Below are positions 33,086-42,306 of a DNA stretch of 64,000 nt, piece by piece. The notes beneath the pieces are model-generated. The model was not told the DNA's origin. It saw only the letters and a list, made by a program, of their open reading frames with translations, and did no database searches. Each line of letters starts with the position of its first letter. Positions within the stretch are counted from its first letter, which is position 1. The position numbers were made by a program, and so were the translations under genes. Origin of the DNA: an uncultured Sporosarcina sp. (GTDB lineage: Bacteria; Bacillota; Bacilli; Bacillales_A; Planococcaceae); the NCBI GenBank assembly GCA_947644645.1, contig CANSAF010000009.1, forward strand, positions 1-64,000, written 5' to 3'.

Positions 33086-33604
33086 CTAGAACGGGAGATC
33101 ATCATCTGAAACAGTTATCGGTTCCTGATTATTAGCAAACGGATCATCATACCCTTGTCCCGACATGCCGTTATTCGACATATTTTGCTGATTTTGGGCG
33201 TTGTACGACTGATTTGGTGTATTCGTATACCCCTGTTGTTGATAGCCGCTAGATTGATTACTAGGCGCGTTATTGGAGTTACTAGATTTTGGTTCTAAAA
33301 ACTGAACAGAATCCGCTACGATTTCAGTCATAAAAACACGATTGCCGTCCTTGCCATCGAAGCTACTCGTCTGAATACGCCCTTCAATCCCTGTTAAACT
33401 ACCTTTTCGTAAGAAGTTCGCTGTGTTTTCGGCTTGTTTACGCCATGTCACACAATTGATAAAGTCTGCTTCACGTTCACCTGCTTGATTCGTGAATGTA
33501 CGATTGACTGCAAGTGTGAATCTGCAAACGGCAACTCCTGACTGCGTATATTTCAACTCGGGATCTTTTGTTAGGCGACCAACGCCAACCCATCTGTTAA
33601 TCAT
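33086..33604 (-). CDS. ssb: Single-stranded DNA-binding protein
   Basis: 172 aa. OB-fold domain residues 1-105 ([52 protein letters not shown]). A Gln/Asn-rich flexible linker ([14 protein letters not shown]) and the conserved acidic tip DDDLPF that recruits host repair and replication proteins complete it. Phage SSB of standard Bacillus SsbA architecture. GGAGG 8 bases upstream. Confidence 0.95.
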   Translation of the reverse strand: MINRWVGVGRLTKDPELKYTQSGVAVCRFTLAVNRTFTNQAGEREADFINCVTWRKQAENTANFLRKGSLTGIEGRIQTSSFDGKDGNRVFMTEIVADSVQFLEPKSSNSNNAPSNQSSGYQQQGYTNTPNQSYNAQNQQNMSNNGMSGQGYDDPFANNQEPITVSDDDLPF

Positions 33605-33873
33605 TCGATTTCCTCCACTTCTATCTCAACCCACTCAAAATGCTTCATCATGTTTGTGTAGCCTGCATTACATATTGCATTTTTTCCAAACTTTTCAAAG
33701 GTTAATTCTTCCCACCTTTTCATCCAATGCTCCGCCACCTCTTTGTTTTTGTACCTGTCTGCCTTATGCAATTCATCGACTAATTCCAATTCGTCATTGT
33801 CAACGAAATACTGCGGTCTATCCGAGTCGTTAAACTCTTCTTTTAGTTGCAAAACCCAAGCTTGTTTAATCAA
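33601..33873 (-). CDS. 90-aa hypothetical protein (TTG start)
   Basis: TTG start after [28 protein letters not shown] then a helical acidic body with [19 protein letters not shown]-type overlap with ssb implies co-translation. Not recognised. Confidence 0.6.
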   Translation of the reverse strand: MIKQAWVLQLKEEFNDSDRPQYFVDNDELELVDELHKADRYKNKEVAEHWMKRWEELTFEKFGKNAICNAGYTNMMKHFEWVEIEVEEIE

Positions 33874-33982
33874 TGAAATGCCCTCCTCGTGTCAATTCTC
33901 GTAAACAATCACCGCAAAAATCCCAGACGTACAATTTTTCTTGTTTGCCGCAGCGTTCGCATTTCTTTTTAGACTTGCTCAC
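33866..33982 (-). CDS. 38-aa zinc-ribbon protein (GTG start)
   Basis: MSKSKKKCERCGKQEKLYVW then [18 protein letters not shown]. Pairs CERC and CGDC define a minimal zinc ribbon. GGGGAGG 7 bases upstream. The gene overlaps the next by 8 bases. Confidence 0.65.
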   Translation of the reverse strand: MSKSKKKCERCGKQEKLYVWDFCGDCLRELTRGGHFID

Positions 33983-34161
33983 GCCGCCACCTCCCCGCCA
34001 TTGACCCAGTTAACTAAAATATCGAGCGCTCCCTCTGGCGTTGTTTTTGTCACGCGCTGTAATTCCTTCAGCCAAAAGTTGAACTGCACCGAATACTGCT
34101 CCTCTTCAAACCTTTTGTACTGCCCCATGCAAATGAGTAACTTGTTTAAAATGTGCTGCAT
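33979..34161 (-). CDS. 60-aa hypothetical protein
   Basis: MQHILNKLLICMGQYKRFEE then QYSVQFNFWLKELQRV and ILVNWVNGGEVAA. Mixed helical, with 1-base overlap of the previous stop and a 4-base overlap of the zinc-ribbon start. Coupled small early gene without a known family. Confidence 0.55.
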   Translation of the reverse strand: MQHILNKLLICMGQYKRFEEEQYSVQFNFWLKELQRVTKTTPEGALDILVNWVNGGEVAA

Positions 34162-34775
34162 TACTCGTCACCGACTTTCTTTGCGTAAAGTTCAATGTTG
34201 TTTTCGTTCCACCAAAATTGATGTGCGCCGTTATGTTTTTTAACTCTCACCTCTCGGTAACAAGGGGATATTCCTTCGTAGATTGCGATTGCTCCGCTGA
34301 TTTGGCTAATCACCACATCTCCCGGTTTAATTTCCGCCCATTTGCGCTGTTCTTTTTCATGTGCGATTTCTTCGGCTGTTGCGTGTCTGACAATCCTTAG
34401 TGGTGGTTTTGGATTCCCTCCCGCATCTATTGCAATGCCATCTAAGTCGCCGCCTATGCTTCTCACTCCGATTTTCAGCACCTTGTGGACGGAGGCACCT
34501 CCGTTACTCCAACTCACATGAACCCAATCACCCTCTTTGTACTTTGGTTCGATTTCGTAGCCATTCACCAGTGCCGCTAACAATCTATCGGCGTTACAGC
34601 CATCTCCTTCCTCTTCATGCGTCCAATTTCTGAGCGCCCCCACTGCTTCGATCAGATTGTCCGGCGAAAACGTCCCTTTCTCCATTCTTTGTATAACGCC
34701 GAAATTTGAATGTACTTCCTTCATTTTCTCAATCGCATCCGCAACATATTGCGGGACTTTAATTTTTTCAGTCAT
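34161..34775 (-). CDS. DUF1642-like early protein
   Basis: 204 aa. The N-terminal 80 residues (VPQYVADAIEKMKEVHSNFG ... ADRLLAALVNGYEIEP) match the DUF1642 helical pattern. The remainder has two small barrel-like segments (YKEGDWVHVSWSNGGASVHK; IKPGDVVISQISGAIAIYEG). Function unknown, though common in Firmicute phages. Confidence 0.65.
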   Translation of the reverse strand: MTEKIKVPQYVADAIEKMKEVHSNFGVIQRMEKGTFSPDNLIEAVGALRNWTHEEEGDGCNADRLLAALVNGYEIEPKYKEGDWVHVSWSNGGASVHKVLKIGVRSIGGDLDGIAIDAGGNPKPPLRIVRHATAEEIAHEKEQRKWAEIKPGDVVISQISGAIAIYEGISPCYREVRVKKHNGAHQFWWNENNIELYAKKVGDE

Positions 34776-35151
34776 TCCAAAATTCCCCTCTCTCTAACAT
34801 TCCTAGTAATCTTCTGCATTGATTAACGTTGAATAACCCGATGTGCGCTTCTTTGCTAGACAATCCCATCTTTCTTTGTAGCCTGCTGTACACTGTGCTA
34901 CGTCTCACGCCACCCTTTTTCCAAGCGGGGTCAATCTTCGCATGGCACATCATGCGTAAATTTCTGAGTTGCCCATCCGCTAACGTTCCGAGTGGCGTTC
35001 TTCCTTTGCCGTGAGTGCCGACTCTGGCGTCGCATGGCTCGCAAACGTACAAATTCGAACCGTAGCTTTTCCCGTAAAACTCGAATGAAGTCATAAACTT
35101 TGCGGGATTTTTGCAGTAAGGACACTCGACTTCTGTTGTTTTTGTAGTCAT
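34768..35151 (-). CDS. Zinc-finger protein of DUF3268 type
   Basis: 127 aa. VECPYCKNPAKFMTSFEFYG, then LYVCEPCDARVGTHGKGRTP and GTLADGQLRNLRMMCHAKID are the DUF3268 hallmarks, followed by SRLQRKMGLSSKEAHIGLF and a CRRLLGML end. Four cysteines form the zinc site. A frequent small protein near phage replication genes. Confidence 0.82.
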   Translation of the reverse strand: MTTKTTEVECPYCKNPAKFMTSFEFYGKSYGSNLYVCEPCDARVGTHGKGRTPLGTLADGQLRNLRMMCHAKIDPAWKKGGVRRSTVYSRLQRKMGLSSKEAHIGLFNVNQCRRLLGMLERGEFWND

Positions 35152-35246
35152 TCCTTTGACCTCCCATTTGTAAATCCGATGTAATAAAACCCAGCCGCAT
35201 TAAGTGCTAAACCTAAAAGCACTACTGCTAGTTGTGATAAAGTCAT
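35148..35246 (-). CDS. 32-aa membrane peptide
   Basis: MTLSQLAVVLLGLALNAAGF then YYIGFTNGRSKE, with CAGGAGGG 6 bases upstream and ATGA overlaps on both sides. One hydrophobic helix. Part of a set of tiny membrane peptides spread through this operon. Confidence 0.6.
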   Translation of the reverse strand: MTLSQLAVVLLGLALNAAGFYYIGFTNGRSKE

Positions 35247-36118
35247 TGATGACCCTCCTGTTTTTCGTACTCCTCAACGCTCATACCCATCGCCCTAGCC
35301 ATCGCCTTTGCCTTTCGGTGGTTCGTTGCACGATTTAAACGACATTCCGAGTTGCCGATAATGCGCCACCAAGTTCTACCTTTGTCATCGAGCGCATATG
35401 CTATGTTGTCATCCTGAAACTCTTCTGGAGTAATATTGGACGTGTACCAAATCGGTTTATTCGCACGTTCACGACCATTTACAATCTGGAATATCCAATC
35501 TTTTTCATTTGGACTTAATCGCTGACTACTTAAAAAGTCATCCCAGATTAACAGATCCGCATCCATGCAAGCTCCCATAATTTCCGCAAAGGATTCTTCA
35601 TTTTTAAAGTTCTGCGTGGCTTGCAATCTACTAAGCAAGTCTTTTTCCGCTATGAAAATGACTGCATAACCTTTTGATATTAATTCGTTGCCACCTGCTG
35701 CTGTTAGGTGGCTTTTGCCATTGCCTGTTTCCCCGAAAATAAATACACCTAATTTTCCACGTTCGTCGAAATTATCAATTGCGTTCCGAACCTCTTCGTA
35801 AGCTGATTCTGTGCCTGGTCTATTTTTGTAATTGGAAAACGTCATGTCCTTGATCTCGTCCATTGCGCTACTTAACTTCAACGTCTTGTTAATGCGTATA
35901 CGTCGTTTAGCCGCATCTTGCTCACGTTTGAAGTCTTCTAACCTTTTAACTTCGCATGGACAAGCGCAATGGACCCATCGCATTTCGCCGTTAAACGGAT
36001 GCTCAATTTGTGTTTGTGGTTTATCCTCGCCGCAATACTGACATTGGATTGGTTCCAATTCACTTGAAGAGTTGGACATTCCCGAACGGCTTAGAATTTC
36101 GCTCATTACGTTCTGCAT
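35243..36118 (-). CDS. DnaC/DnaI-like helicase loader
   Basis: 291 aa from MQNVMSEILSRSGM, chosen because GAGGAGGGAG lies 8 bases upstream. A CxxC and CACPC zinc region covers residues 30-60. The AAA+ core has Walker A GETGNGKSHL, Walker B DLLIWDDF, sensor-like IWYTSN and an arginine-finger region. It loads the host replicative helicase on the phage origin opened by the upstream DnaD-like protein. Confidence 0.9.
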   Translation of the reverse strand: MQNVMSEILSRSGMSNSSSELEPIQCQYCGEDKPQTQIEHPFNGEMRWVHCACPCEVKRLEDFKREQDAAKRRIRINKTLKLSSAMDEIKDMTFSNYKNRPGTESAYEEVRNAIDNFDERGKLGVFIFGETGNGKSHLTAAGGNELISKGYAVIFIAEKDLLSRLQATQNFKNEESFAEIMGACMDADLLIWDDFLSSQRLSPNEKDWIFQIVNGRERANKPIWYTSNITPEEFQDDNIAYALDDKGRTWWRIIGNSECRLNRATNHRKAKAMARAMGMSVEEYEKQEGHQ

Positions 36119-37151
36119 TTGGCTCTCCCTCCTCGATTTCATAGTTTGGTGGTTTTGCGGGATTGTTTACTTTCTTCTCGCTTTTCACCTGCATAACCAA
36201 TTGATCAAATCGTTCCCTTAACTTCGCGATTGATAAAACATTTTTCATCCAGAACGAATCTTGTTGCACCCAATCAATCAAGTAAACGATTTGTTCTTGT
36301 GTACGTTTATCTCGTTCCATCATCAAGCGCACATCGTTTGCCCAATTTTGTAAGTTAGGCTTTTTATGATCAGGATTGTTTTCTAAAATGCGTTGATAAA
36401 GACGATTTGCTAATTGAAAGTAAATTGAGTGCTCGTCGTAAACTTGTTTGCGACCCTTGTTTTTAGGTTCAGGTTTTTCTTGAAGGGTGCTTTCAATTTC
36501 TCCGACATACTCTTTATCTTCTTCTTTATCTTTATCTTCTTCTTTATATTGTCCCCTACACGTACCACGTATCGTCGACGTATCGTAAGAACCATTGACA
36601 TCACTGGTTTCTTCACTTTCTAAAGGAGGTTCTTGCACCCCCTCTGGAAAACTGAACCCCCCTCCGTTTTCTCCGACCCTGCCAGTAGACTCTGAACTCT
36701 TGAACGTATCGTCTGACGTATCGTGTAACGTGTCGTAATACGATACGTAAATTTCACGAATCGACTGATTCTCAACTTGCTCCCCTACATAAGAAACCAT
36801 TGAAATATCCTTAACTTCTTTCAGTTCAGATCTAACACAATCCAGCATCGGCTTTCCGCCGCGTCGAAGGTTGAATTTACCCCAGTTTTTAATTGCAATT
36901 TCTCTGGTATCCGGATTGTACTCAACGAGTCCGTGATGCCTTGTAAATCTGTCCAATAATGAATTAACAGTTTCCATTGAATAACCCATATCAAACGCCA
37001 TTTGTTTTTTTGTGATTTGGTAAATCCCTATCTGCGTTGTGTTGGGGTTTGTTAGTAAATATAGAAAAAAGTATTTATCCTCCGGTGTCATTTCCTCGAT
37101 AACTTTCGAGTCATTCCAAAATTCTGTATGAACCATTCTAAAAGTAGCCAA
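36060..37151 (-). CDS. DnaD-like replication initiator
   Basis: 363 aa from a TTG 6 bases after AGGAGGGG. The N-terminal winged helix (WNDSKVIEEMTPEDKYFFLY, GIYQITKKQMAFDMGYSMET) is typical of phage initiators. A long low-complexity linker holds the origin iterons in DNA form. The C-terminal DnaD-like domain has FWMKNVLSIAKLRERFDQLV. It binds the iterons and recruits the DnaC-like loader, whose gene overlaps its end by 59 bases. Confidence 0.85.
   Translation of the reverse strand: MATFRMVHTEFWNDSKVIEEMTPEDKYFFLYLLTNPNTTQIGIYQITKKQMAFDMGYSMETVNSLLDRFTRHHGLVEYNPDTREIAIKNWGKFNLRRGGKPMLDCVRSELKEVKDISMVSYVGEQVENQSIREIYVSYYDTLHDTSDDTFKSSESTGRVGENGGGFSFPEGVQEPPLESEETSDVNGSYDTSTIRGTCRGQYKEEDKDKEEDKEYVGEIESTLQEKPEPKNKGRKQVYDEHSIYFQLANRLYQRILENNPDHKKPNLQNWANDVRLMMERDKRTQEQIVYLIDWVQQDSFWMKNVLSIAKLRERFDQLVMQVKSEKKVNNPAKPPNYEIEEGEPNAERNERNSKPFGNVQLFK
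36560..36748. repeat. Replication origin iterons inside the initiator gene
   Basis: Copies of ACGTATCGT lie at 36567-36575, 36578-36586, 36704-36712 and 36716-36724, with a variant ACGTGTCGT at 36728-36736 and an inverted copy ACGATACGT at 36740-36748. The second cluster has an exact 12-base period. A partial ACGTACC is at 36560. An AT-rich pyrimidine stretch (about 36511-36552) flanks them as a possible unwinding element. The layout matches phage origins embedded in initiator genes. Confidence 0.75.
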
Positions 37152-37194
37152 ATGCAACCCCTCCTCTTTGTTGTCTATAAAAAGTTAGTTATGC

Positions 37195-39006
37195 TCAACC
37201 TTTTATTTCATCTAAAAATCTGCTCTTTTCAGCATCCATCATTGACCCGTTCCACTGTTGTTTCATTAGCGCATGTGATAGGTAAAGCTTCTCTTTCGCC
37301 CTAGTGACGCCTACGTAAGCCAAACGTCTTTCTTCTTCAATGTCACCGCGTCTTGATGGGAAAGTATCCTCAACTAACCCGACTAAGAACACCACATCAA
37401 ATTCAAGTCCTTTAGAACCGTGCATCGTCATTAACTTCACTGCGTCTTTTTCTTCAATTAATTTTTCTTGGATGTCACGATACTTTAACCATTTTAGAAA
37501 TGCTGGAAGGTCGTTCTCTTCGTTGAGTGTCGCCTTTGTTTTCTCCCATGACTGGATGTATTTAATACCTCTTTCAAGCGCTTCAATCCGATTTTCCAAC
37601 CCTTGATTTCTGTAGCTATTAATCACACCAAGCGTTTCAGCTGTGTAGTAAATCAATTCGCTTACGGTTGTATTTTCAAGATACTTAGCCATTATTTTGG
37701 CGCCATATCCAAAAAACTCTTCCGACAAACGAAAATCCATATTCATGAAAACATTTAGTTCTGTCGTATCTCGCTTAATTGCTTCTAAACGTATTTTCTG
37801 TTGCTCCCTTTCTGTCAAGAAAGGTTTTGGATAGATAGTCGCACGTTTGAAGGCACGACCGTCTTTGTTGTTTATAATGACTTGCAGCCAAGAAACAATA
37901 TGGAATATGTCACGATTTTTCATGATGTCGTCACGTCCAAGTGCAATATTTGGAACCTTGTTTCTTTCGAGTTCTTCCTGCATTCTCTTCAATTGCATGT
38001 TCGTTCGGGATAATACTGCAATTTTTTGGTAAGGCATTCCTGAACGATGCAATTCAGCTATTTTGTTTCTAACTTCTTCATATTCAGTTCGTTCGTCACC
38101 AGTAGTGAAAACAGTGACCGGTGAACCGTCCTTATGCGCAATCAACGTCTTTTCTGATTGATTTTCGTTATAGGCAATTAAATTATTCGCTGCCGCAATA
38201 ATGTCCCTTGTGGATCTATAGTTATCTTCTAACTTCACAACCTCACAATCAGGATACTCATTAGGGAAGTTGAGAATATATTCAACCTTTGCCCCACGCC
38301 ATCCGTAGATAGCTTGGAAATCGTCGCCAACAACGAATAAATTGTCTGCATTTAATAATCGAATCATTTCCATTTGGTCATCACTGCTATCCTGAAATTC
38401 GTCCACGAATACGTGGGAATACATTTGTTGGTAGTATTCGAGTGATTCAGGGTGTTTCTTCCAAAGTTCATTAACCGATTCGATTAACTTATCCAGATCA
38501 ATTGCATTGTTTTGGCGCAAACGATACTTGTATTCATTAATCATTTTTGTGTTTTCATAGTCGGAAAAGTCGTTCGACTCGTAATCTTTATTGACCTTGT
38601 TAACAGTTGTTCTTCCGCCGAGTTCTTTAATGACCAATTCAAGGATGGATTTACGGTCTTCCTGGTCGTATATAGCGAAATTCTTATCTATACCTATCAA
38701 ATGCCCCCAACGGCTTAGAACGCCTACTGCGAACGCATGGAAGGTGTTGCAAAACAATTTCTTTCCTTCTTTTTCTCCAACAAGACGGATGACGCGTTCT
38801 TTCATTTCTTTTCCTGCGAGCCTGGTAAACGTGAGGGCAAGCATGTTGCTTGTCCCTACACGATTATCAAAAAGGTGCGCAATGCGTCTTGTAAGTACCG
38901 TTGTTTTACCGCTTCCCGCACCAGCTAGACAAAGGATTGTTTTACTCTCAGAAGTGACTGCCTGTACTTGTCCATCGTTTAAACGATTAAGCAATTTTGT
39001 TTGCAT
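37195..39006 (-). CDS. UvrD/Rep-type superfamily 1 DNA helicase
   Basis: 603 aa from MQTKLLNRLNDGQVQAVTS, chosen because GAAGGGAG lies 8 bases upstream. Motifs in order: Q-motif region, Walker A CLAGAGSGKTT, motif Ia LALTFTRLAGKEM, Walker B HVFVDEFQDSSDDQ, motif III VVGDDFQAIYGWRGA, motif IV KLEDNYRST, motif V LMTMHGSKGLEFDVVFLVGL, motif VI RRLAYVGVTRAKEKLYLS. A 3'-5' helicase for replication restart or recombination. Its start overlaps the SbcC-like gene by 20 bases. Confidence 0.93.
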   Translation of the reverse strand: MQTKLLNRLNDGQVQAVTSESKTILCLAGAGSGKTTVLTRRIAHLFDNRVGTSNMLALTFTRLAGKEMKERVIRLVGEKEGKKLFCNTFHAFAVGVLSRWGHLIGIDKNFAIYDQEDRKSILELVIKELGGRTTVNKVNKDYESNDFSDYENTKMINEYKYRLRQNNAIDLDKLIESVNELWKKHPESLEYYQQMYSHVFVDEFQDSSDDQMEMIRLLNADNLFVVGDDFQAIYGWRGAKVEYILNFPNEYPDCEVVKLEDNYRSTRDIIAAANNLIAYNENQSEKTLIAHKDGSPVTVFTTGDERTEYEEVRNKIAELHRSGMPYQKIAVLSRTNMQLKRMQEELERNKVPNIALGRDDIMKNRDIFHIVSWLQVIINNKDGRAFKRATIYPKPFLTEREQQKIRLEAIKRDTTELNVFMNMDFRLSEEFFGYGAKIMAKYLENTTVSELIYYTAETLGVINSYRNQGLENRIEALERGIKYIQSWEKTKATLNEENDLPAFLKWLKYRDIQEKLIEEKDAVKLMTMHGSKGLEFDVVFLVGLVEDTFPSRRGDIEEERRLAYVGVTRAKEKLYLSHALMKQQWNGSMMDAEKSRFLDEIKG

Positions 39007-41140
39007 CGCTTGCAGCTCCCTTCGATAAATCTTCAACATTCCAGCCGTCTGCGGAAAACTCATATTCGAGTGCTCCTGCTAAAATGATGTTGTCTACTTT
39101 ATCTGTTAACTGATCCAGTCCGTTGATTAATAACTGGAAATTGTTTTTGTCTAAGTGATTCAGGTTGTCCATGATTAAGACGCGTAATTTCGGTTGTGCC
39201 TTGTCGATAATTGTCATCATCATTGCAGCTAAGAAAATCGTTTGTTGCCCTGTCGAAAGTGCGTCAAAGTTTACTTCGTGACCTTTTTCATTCACCCAAC
39301 CAAACTCGAATACTTCTTTTCCTGTGTCGCTTTCCGTTTGGAAATACGGTACTTCATCGAACTTCATAAGCTTCAAATTTTCTTCGATTTGCGAACGAAT
39401 CGGTTCTAAGATTTCTTTTACCAATTCACCCTGTACACCCTTCACTCCAAGTGCTTCGTTGAGTGTTTTCAATGCACTAGCCTTGTATTGCGCTTCATTG
39501 TTTTGAAGCGTGTTTTCATTCATTAAAATGAGTGTTTGTTTCGATTTATCTTTTTCATCAACTTGTTTTTTTAGTTCTTCGATTCTGGATCTCGTACCAA
39601 TCACTTGTTTCTCCATAATGCTGATGTCGCCAATTGGTTCTGATTTCTCGTTTACTAATTTGTTCAATTCGACGTTCAATAGTTCGAGTTTGCTTTCTTT
39701 TCGCTCTTTCAACGAATCTCGCTTTTGGATTTCCGCTTCTTTTACTTTTATTTGTTGTGCTAATTCATCACGTTTTTCTTGTACTTTTTGTGCTTCTGAA
39801 AAGACGTTCATCTTGTTTTGTTCTGCTTCTTGGATTTTTGAATTCGTAACCTCTAGCGAAGCATTTGCCTGTCTCAACTTTTCTAGCAAGTCATCTAAGA
39901 CGGCTTGGGCTTGTTCTTTCTTTTTGTCAACAAAACTATCGAATCCAGTAAAATCTTTGTTGCAAGTAATCATGTGACTGATTACGCAAGCACCTGTCAT
40001 TTCTCCGACTTGTCGAAGTGCTCCGTCCAGCGTTTGAACATTTGCCTCAATATTCATGACTTGCTCTCGGATACCGTTTATAGCCCCTTTTTGCTCATTG
40101 GACGTTGCAGTAAGTCTTGCAATCTCTTCGTTAAATGGTTGGACTTGCGCATTCACATCAACTGGTAACGGCATTGATGCAGTGAGTGCTGCAACTTCTT
40201 TCGCCAACTCTTCCGTACTTGTATCAATTTCAGTACCTTCAACAAGTTCGATTTCTTTTTTCAGTTCTTCAATTCGATTCAATCTGTTGTCAATTGTTCG
40301 TTTCCTTTCTGTATCTGCCGCAATTTTCTTTTCAACCTCAATTAGATTGGTTTGTAATTCATCCAACTCTTTTTTGTTTGCAGCGATATCACGATCTGTT
40401 TCCGCTAACTGATTTTTCATGTCGGCCATTTGCCTAACGGCTCCCTGTGAGTCCGCTTGCTTACGTTTCCAATACGTTGATTCCTTCGCTACCCAATCCA
40501 TCATGGATATCAATCCGTCATGAATACTTTGCGTTTCATGGTATTCTTTCAGTGCATCTTCAATAATTTTTTGAGCAATTTCATATTGTTCGATGTTATT
40601 TTCTTTTAACTCGACTGTCAGAACCTTATCTATTAAGTAAACTCCCAGACGTCCTTTGCCCCATGAGCTACTATCAATAGGAGAAAGGGAATAAATGAAC
40701 TCTCTGCGTTTCGTGTCTGTTAATGATAAGAACTCGTTAAAATCTAGCATTACAGGAAAGTTTCCGATTTCTTCAAAGACACGTGCTTTCTTTTCCGTTG
40801 CCGTCCGTTCCCCTTTGCCTGGGGAAACACTTAATGATTCTGTCGTGCTCGTTTTAATTTCCCCAGTTTTAGAATTCATTTTCGTTTGACGTAAAAAGCT
40901 ACGTGTAAACTCGAATCTGTCCGTTTTGAGTCCTACCGTCATTTCATCACCAGTTGCGAATTTAATTGTTTCAGCAGGTGTTTTACCTCGTCCCGGGACA
41001 TTCCCCAGCATCGCTAAACCAATCGATTGCACACGCGTTGTTTTACCCGATCCATTCTTTCCGATGAAAATGTCTTTACCAGTAAGGGGCTGTGTTGCTG
41101 TTTGCCCCTTGATGTTTTCCATACGAATTTCTTTAATCAT
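38987..41140 (-). CDS. SbcC/Rad50-like SMC-type ATPase
   Basis: 717 aa. Walker A FIGKNGSGKTTRVQ at about residue 26, long coiled coils over roughly 185-330 and 400-525, a central CVISHMITC cysteine pair instead of a canonical CxxC hook, the LSTGQQTIFLAAMM signature near 637 and a Walker B-like RVLIMDNLNHLD near 665 with N after D in place of the usual E. No SbcD-type nuclease is adjacent. Stop/start overlap of 1 base with the 336-aa gene. Confidence 0.88.
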   Translation of the reverse strand: MIKEIRMENIKGQTATQPLTGKDIFIGKNGSGKTTRVQSIGLAMLGNVPGRGKTPAETIKFATGDEMTVGLKTDRFEFTRSFLRQTKMNSKTGEIKTSTTESLSVSPGKGERTATEKKARVFEEIGNFPVMLDFNEFLSLTDTKRREFIYSLSPIDSSSWGKGRLGVYLIDKVLTVELKENNIEQYEIAQKIIEDALKEYHETQSIHDGLISMMDWVAKESTYWKRKQADSQGAVRQMADMKNQLAETDRDIAANKKELDELQTNLIEVEKKIAADTERKRTIDNRLNRIEELKKEIELVEGTEIDTSTEELAKEVAALTASMPLPVDVNAQVQPFNEEIARLTATSNEQKGAINGIREQVMNIEANVQTLDGALRQVGEMTGACVISHMITCNKDFTGFDSFVDKKKEQAQAVLDDLLEKLRQANASLEVTNSKIQEAEQNKMNVFSEAQKVQEKRDELAQQIKVKEAEIQKRDSLKERKESKLELLNVELNKLVNEKSEPIGDISIMEKQVIGTRSRIEELKKQVDEKDKSKQTLILMNENTLQNNEAQYKASALKTLNEALGVKGVQGELVKEILEPIRSQIEENLKLMKFDEVPYFQTESDTGKEVFEFGWVNEKGHEVNFDALSTGQQTIFLAAMMMTIIDKAQPKLRVLIMDNLNHLDKNNFQLLINGLDQLTDKVDNIILAGALEYEFSADGWNVEDLSKGAASDANKIA

Positions 41141-42150
41141 TAGAATTGCCCCCCTTCTTTACTAAATAGATTGGTAGAGGGTTCTGTAATCTCCACTGAG
41201 TCGTTTGCATTTTGGTTCATTGATTCAGTTGTTGTCGTTTGTGCGACTTCTTCATCATCTTTATCCGCAACGAAATCTACTTCGGTCGCTTCGACTGTTG
41301 ATTCAATAACCTCAGCTTTCTCATTTCCGACAACGATTTCATCGCCGTTTTCTGCTTGTTCCGCAATATCAAGAAGTTCTTCGCGGTTAAAATCGTGCAC
41401 ATATCCAACGACCGGAACTCTTGCAAGCCCTCCTTGTATATCTACATAAGCAGCACTTGCCAATGCCGGATGTTTCGACATAACTAAGCGTTCGCAGATT
41501 GATTGAGCATTTCTTTCAGCAAATCTTTTCTTGTCAACAAACGTTTCAATCGCCTTCAAGATATCTTTGTTTTGAATATTGGCTGCAATTCCTAGCGACC
41601 CTTCTATCTTTAAGAAAACGGTATTTCGCTTATCCTCTTCGGTTAGCATTTGTTCCATGCAAACACGTCCCGCATCTTGGTTGTATCGAACTTTTTTCAT
41701 CACATCCTGAATAAAATAAGCATTAATGTCGTACAGCAAGGTAGAACTTGTCACTACTAGATTTCCTGTCGGGCTATATCCAATTGCAATCTTTTTAACC
41801 CAAATCTTACTGATTGATCCCGACTCTACATCTATGACTGGAAACGGATTTACAACGATTTGACCATCGGGCAAAGTTAATTTTTCTGGTGTAATAATAG
41901 ACAATCCGGCAATTTGATTTAATGTATTGAAGCCTTTAGCTGTCGTCATTGTTTTTCCTTGGATTGTTGCGATTTCGCCGTTTCTCTCACTTAAAGTAAC
42001 TGCGCCTTTTACACTTCTGATTTGACCATTGGCAGTACGTTTAACGAATACCTCACCGTCACCTAGCACGGCAACATTTTGTCGTTTAAGAGCCTCAATT
42101 TCTTGCTTTGCTCTTTCTTGCAACTGTTGAACTTGTAATTCGTTTGTCAT
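41140..42150 (-). CDS. 336-aa hypothetical partner of SbcC-like ATPase
   Basis: Helical N-terminus (VQQLQERAKQEIEALKRQNV), a beta-rich core (GEIATIQGKTMTTAKGFNTL, KLTLPDGQIVVNPFPVIDVE), KIEGSLGIAANIQNKDIL, and an acidic unstructured C-terminus (about 260-336). It resembles neither RecT, Erf nor RedB by motif, yet occupies the place where a single-strand annealing protein would be expected. The link to SbcC is by overlap of the genes; its function is unknown. Confidence 0.7.
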   Translation of the reverse strand: MTNELQVQQLQERAKQEIEALKRQNVAVLGDGEVFVKRTANGQIRSVKGAVTLSERNGEIATIQGKTMTTAKGFNTLNQIAGLSIITPEKLTLPDGQIVVNPFPVIDVESGSISKIWVKKIAIGYSPTGNLVVTSSTLLYDINAYFIQDVMKKVRYNQDAGRVCMEQMLTEEDKRNTVFLKIEGSLGIAANIQNKDILKAIETFVDKKRFAERNAQSICERLVMSKHPALASAAYVDIQGGLARVPVVGYVHDFNREELLDIAEQAENGDEIVVGNEKAEVIESTVEATEVDFVADKDDEEVAQTTTTESMNQNANDSVEITEPSTNLFSKEGGQF

Positions 42151-42306
42151 TTAAATTTCCCCCTCTAAAGTTTCGAATAAAATATTTGAATCGTCGTACT
42201 CTGCTTCAACCAACTGATCATGACTCGATGATTCTTTTTCGTAGTCCATATAATCAGCCGTCGGATAACCAGTCAGCATCGTCATTTCAACGTCTGAATG
42301 AATCAT
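42151..42306 (-). CDS. 51-aa acidic protein
   Basis: MIHSDVEMTMLTGYPTADYM then an acidic helix ending ILFETLEGEI. AGGAGG lies 9 bases upstream, inside the end of the zinc-ribbon gene. It overlaps that gene by 20 bases. Function unknown. Confidence 0.55.
   Translation of the reverse strand: MIHSDVEMTMLTGYPTADYMDYEKESSSHDQLVEAEYDDSNILFETLEGEI

Noticed and set aside
34931..35200. 89-aa basic frame overlapping the DUF3268 gene
   Set aside because: Out-of-frame shadow of a gene with clear zinc-finger motifs; Arg-rich because of codon structure.
39510..40437. Serine- and phenylalanine-rich frames opposite the SbcC-like gene
   Set aside because: Composition is what the antisense of a Glu/Lys-rich coiled coil produces; no start signals.
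41140..42150. Calling the 336-aa gene recT or erf
   Set aside because: Position is right, but none of the RecT, Erf or RedB sequence motifs is visible, so naming it would be unsupported.
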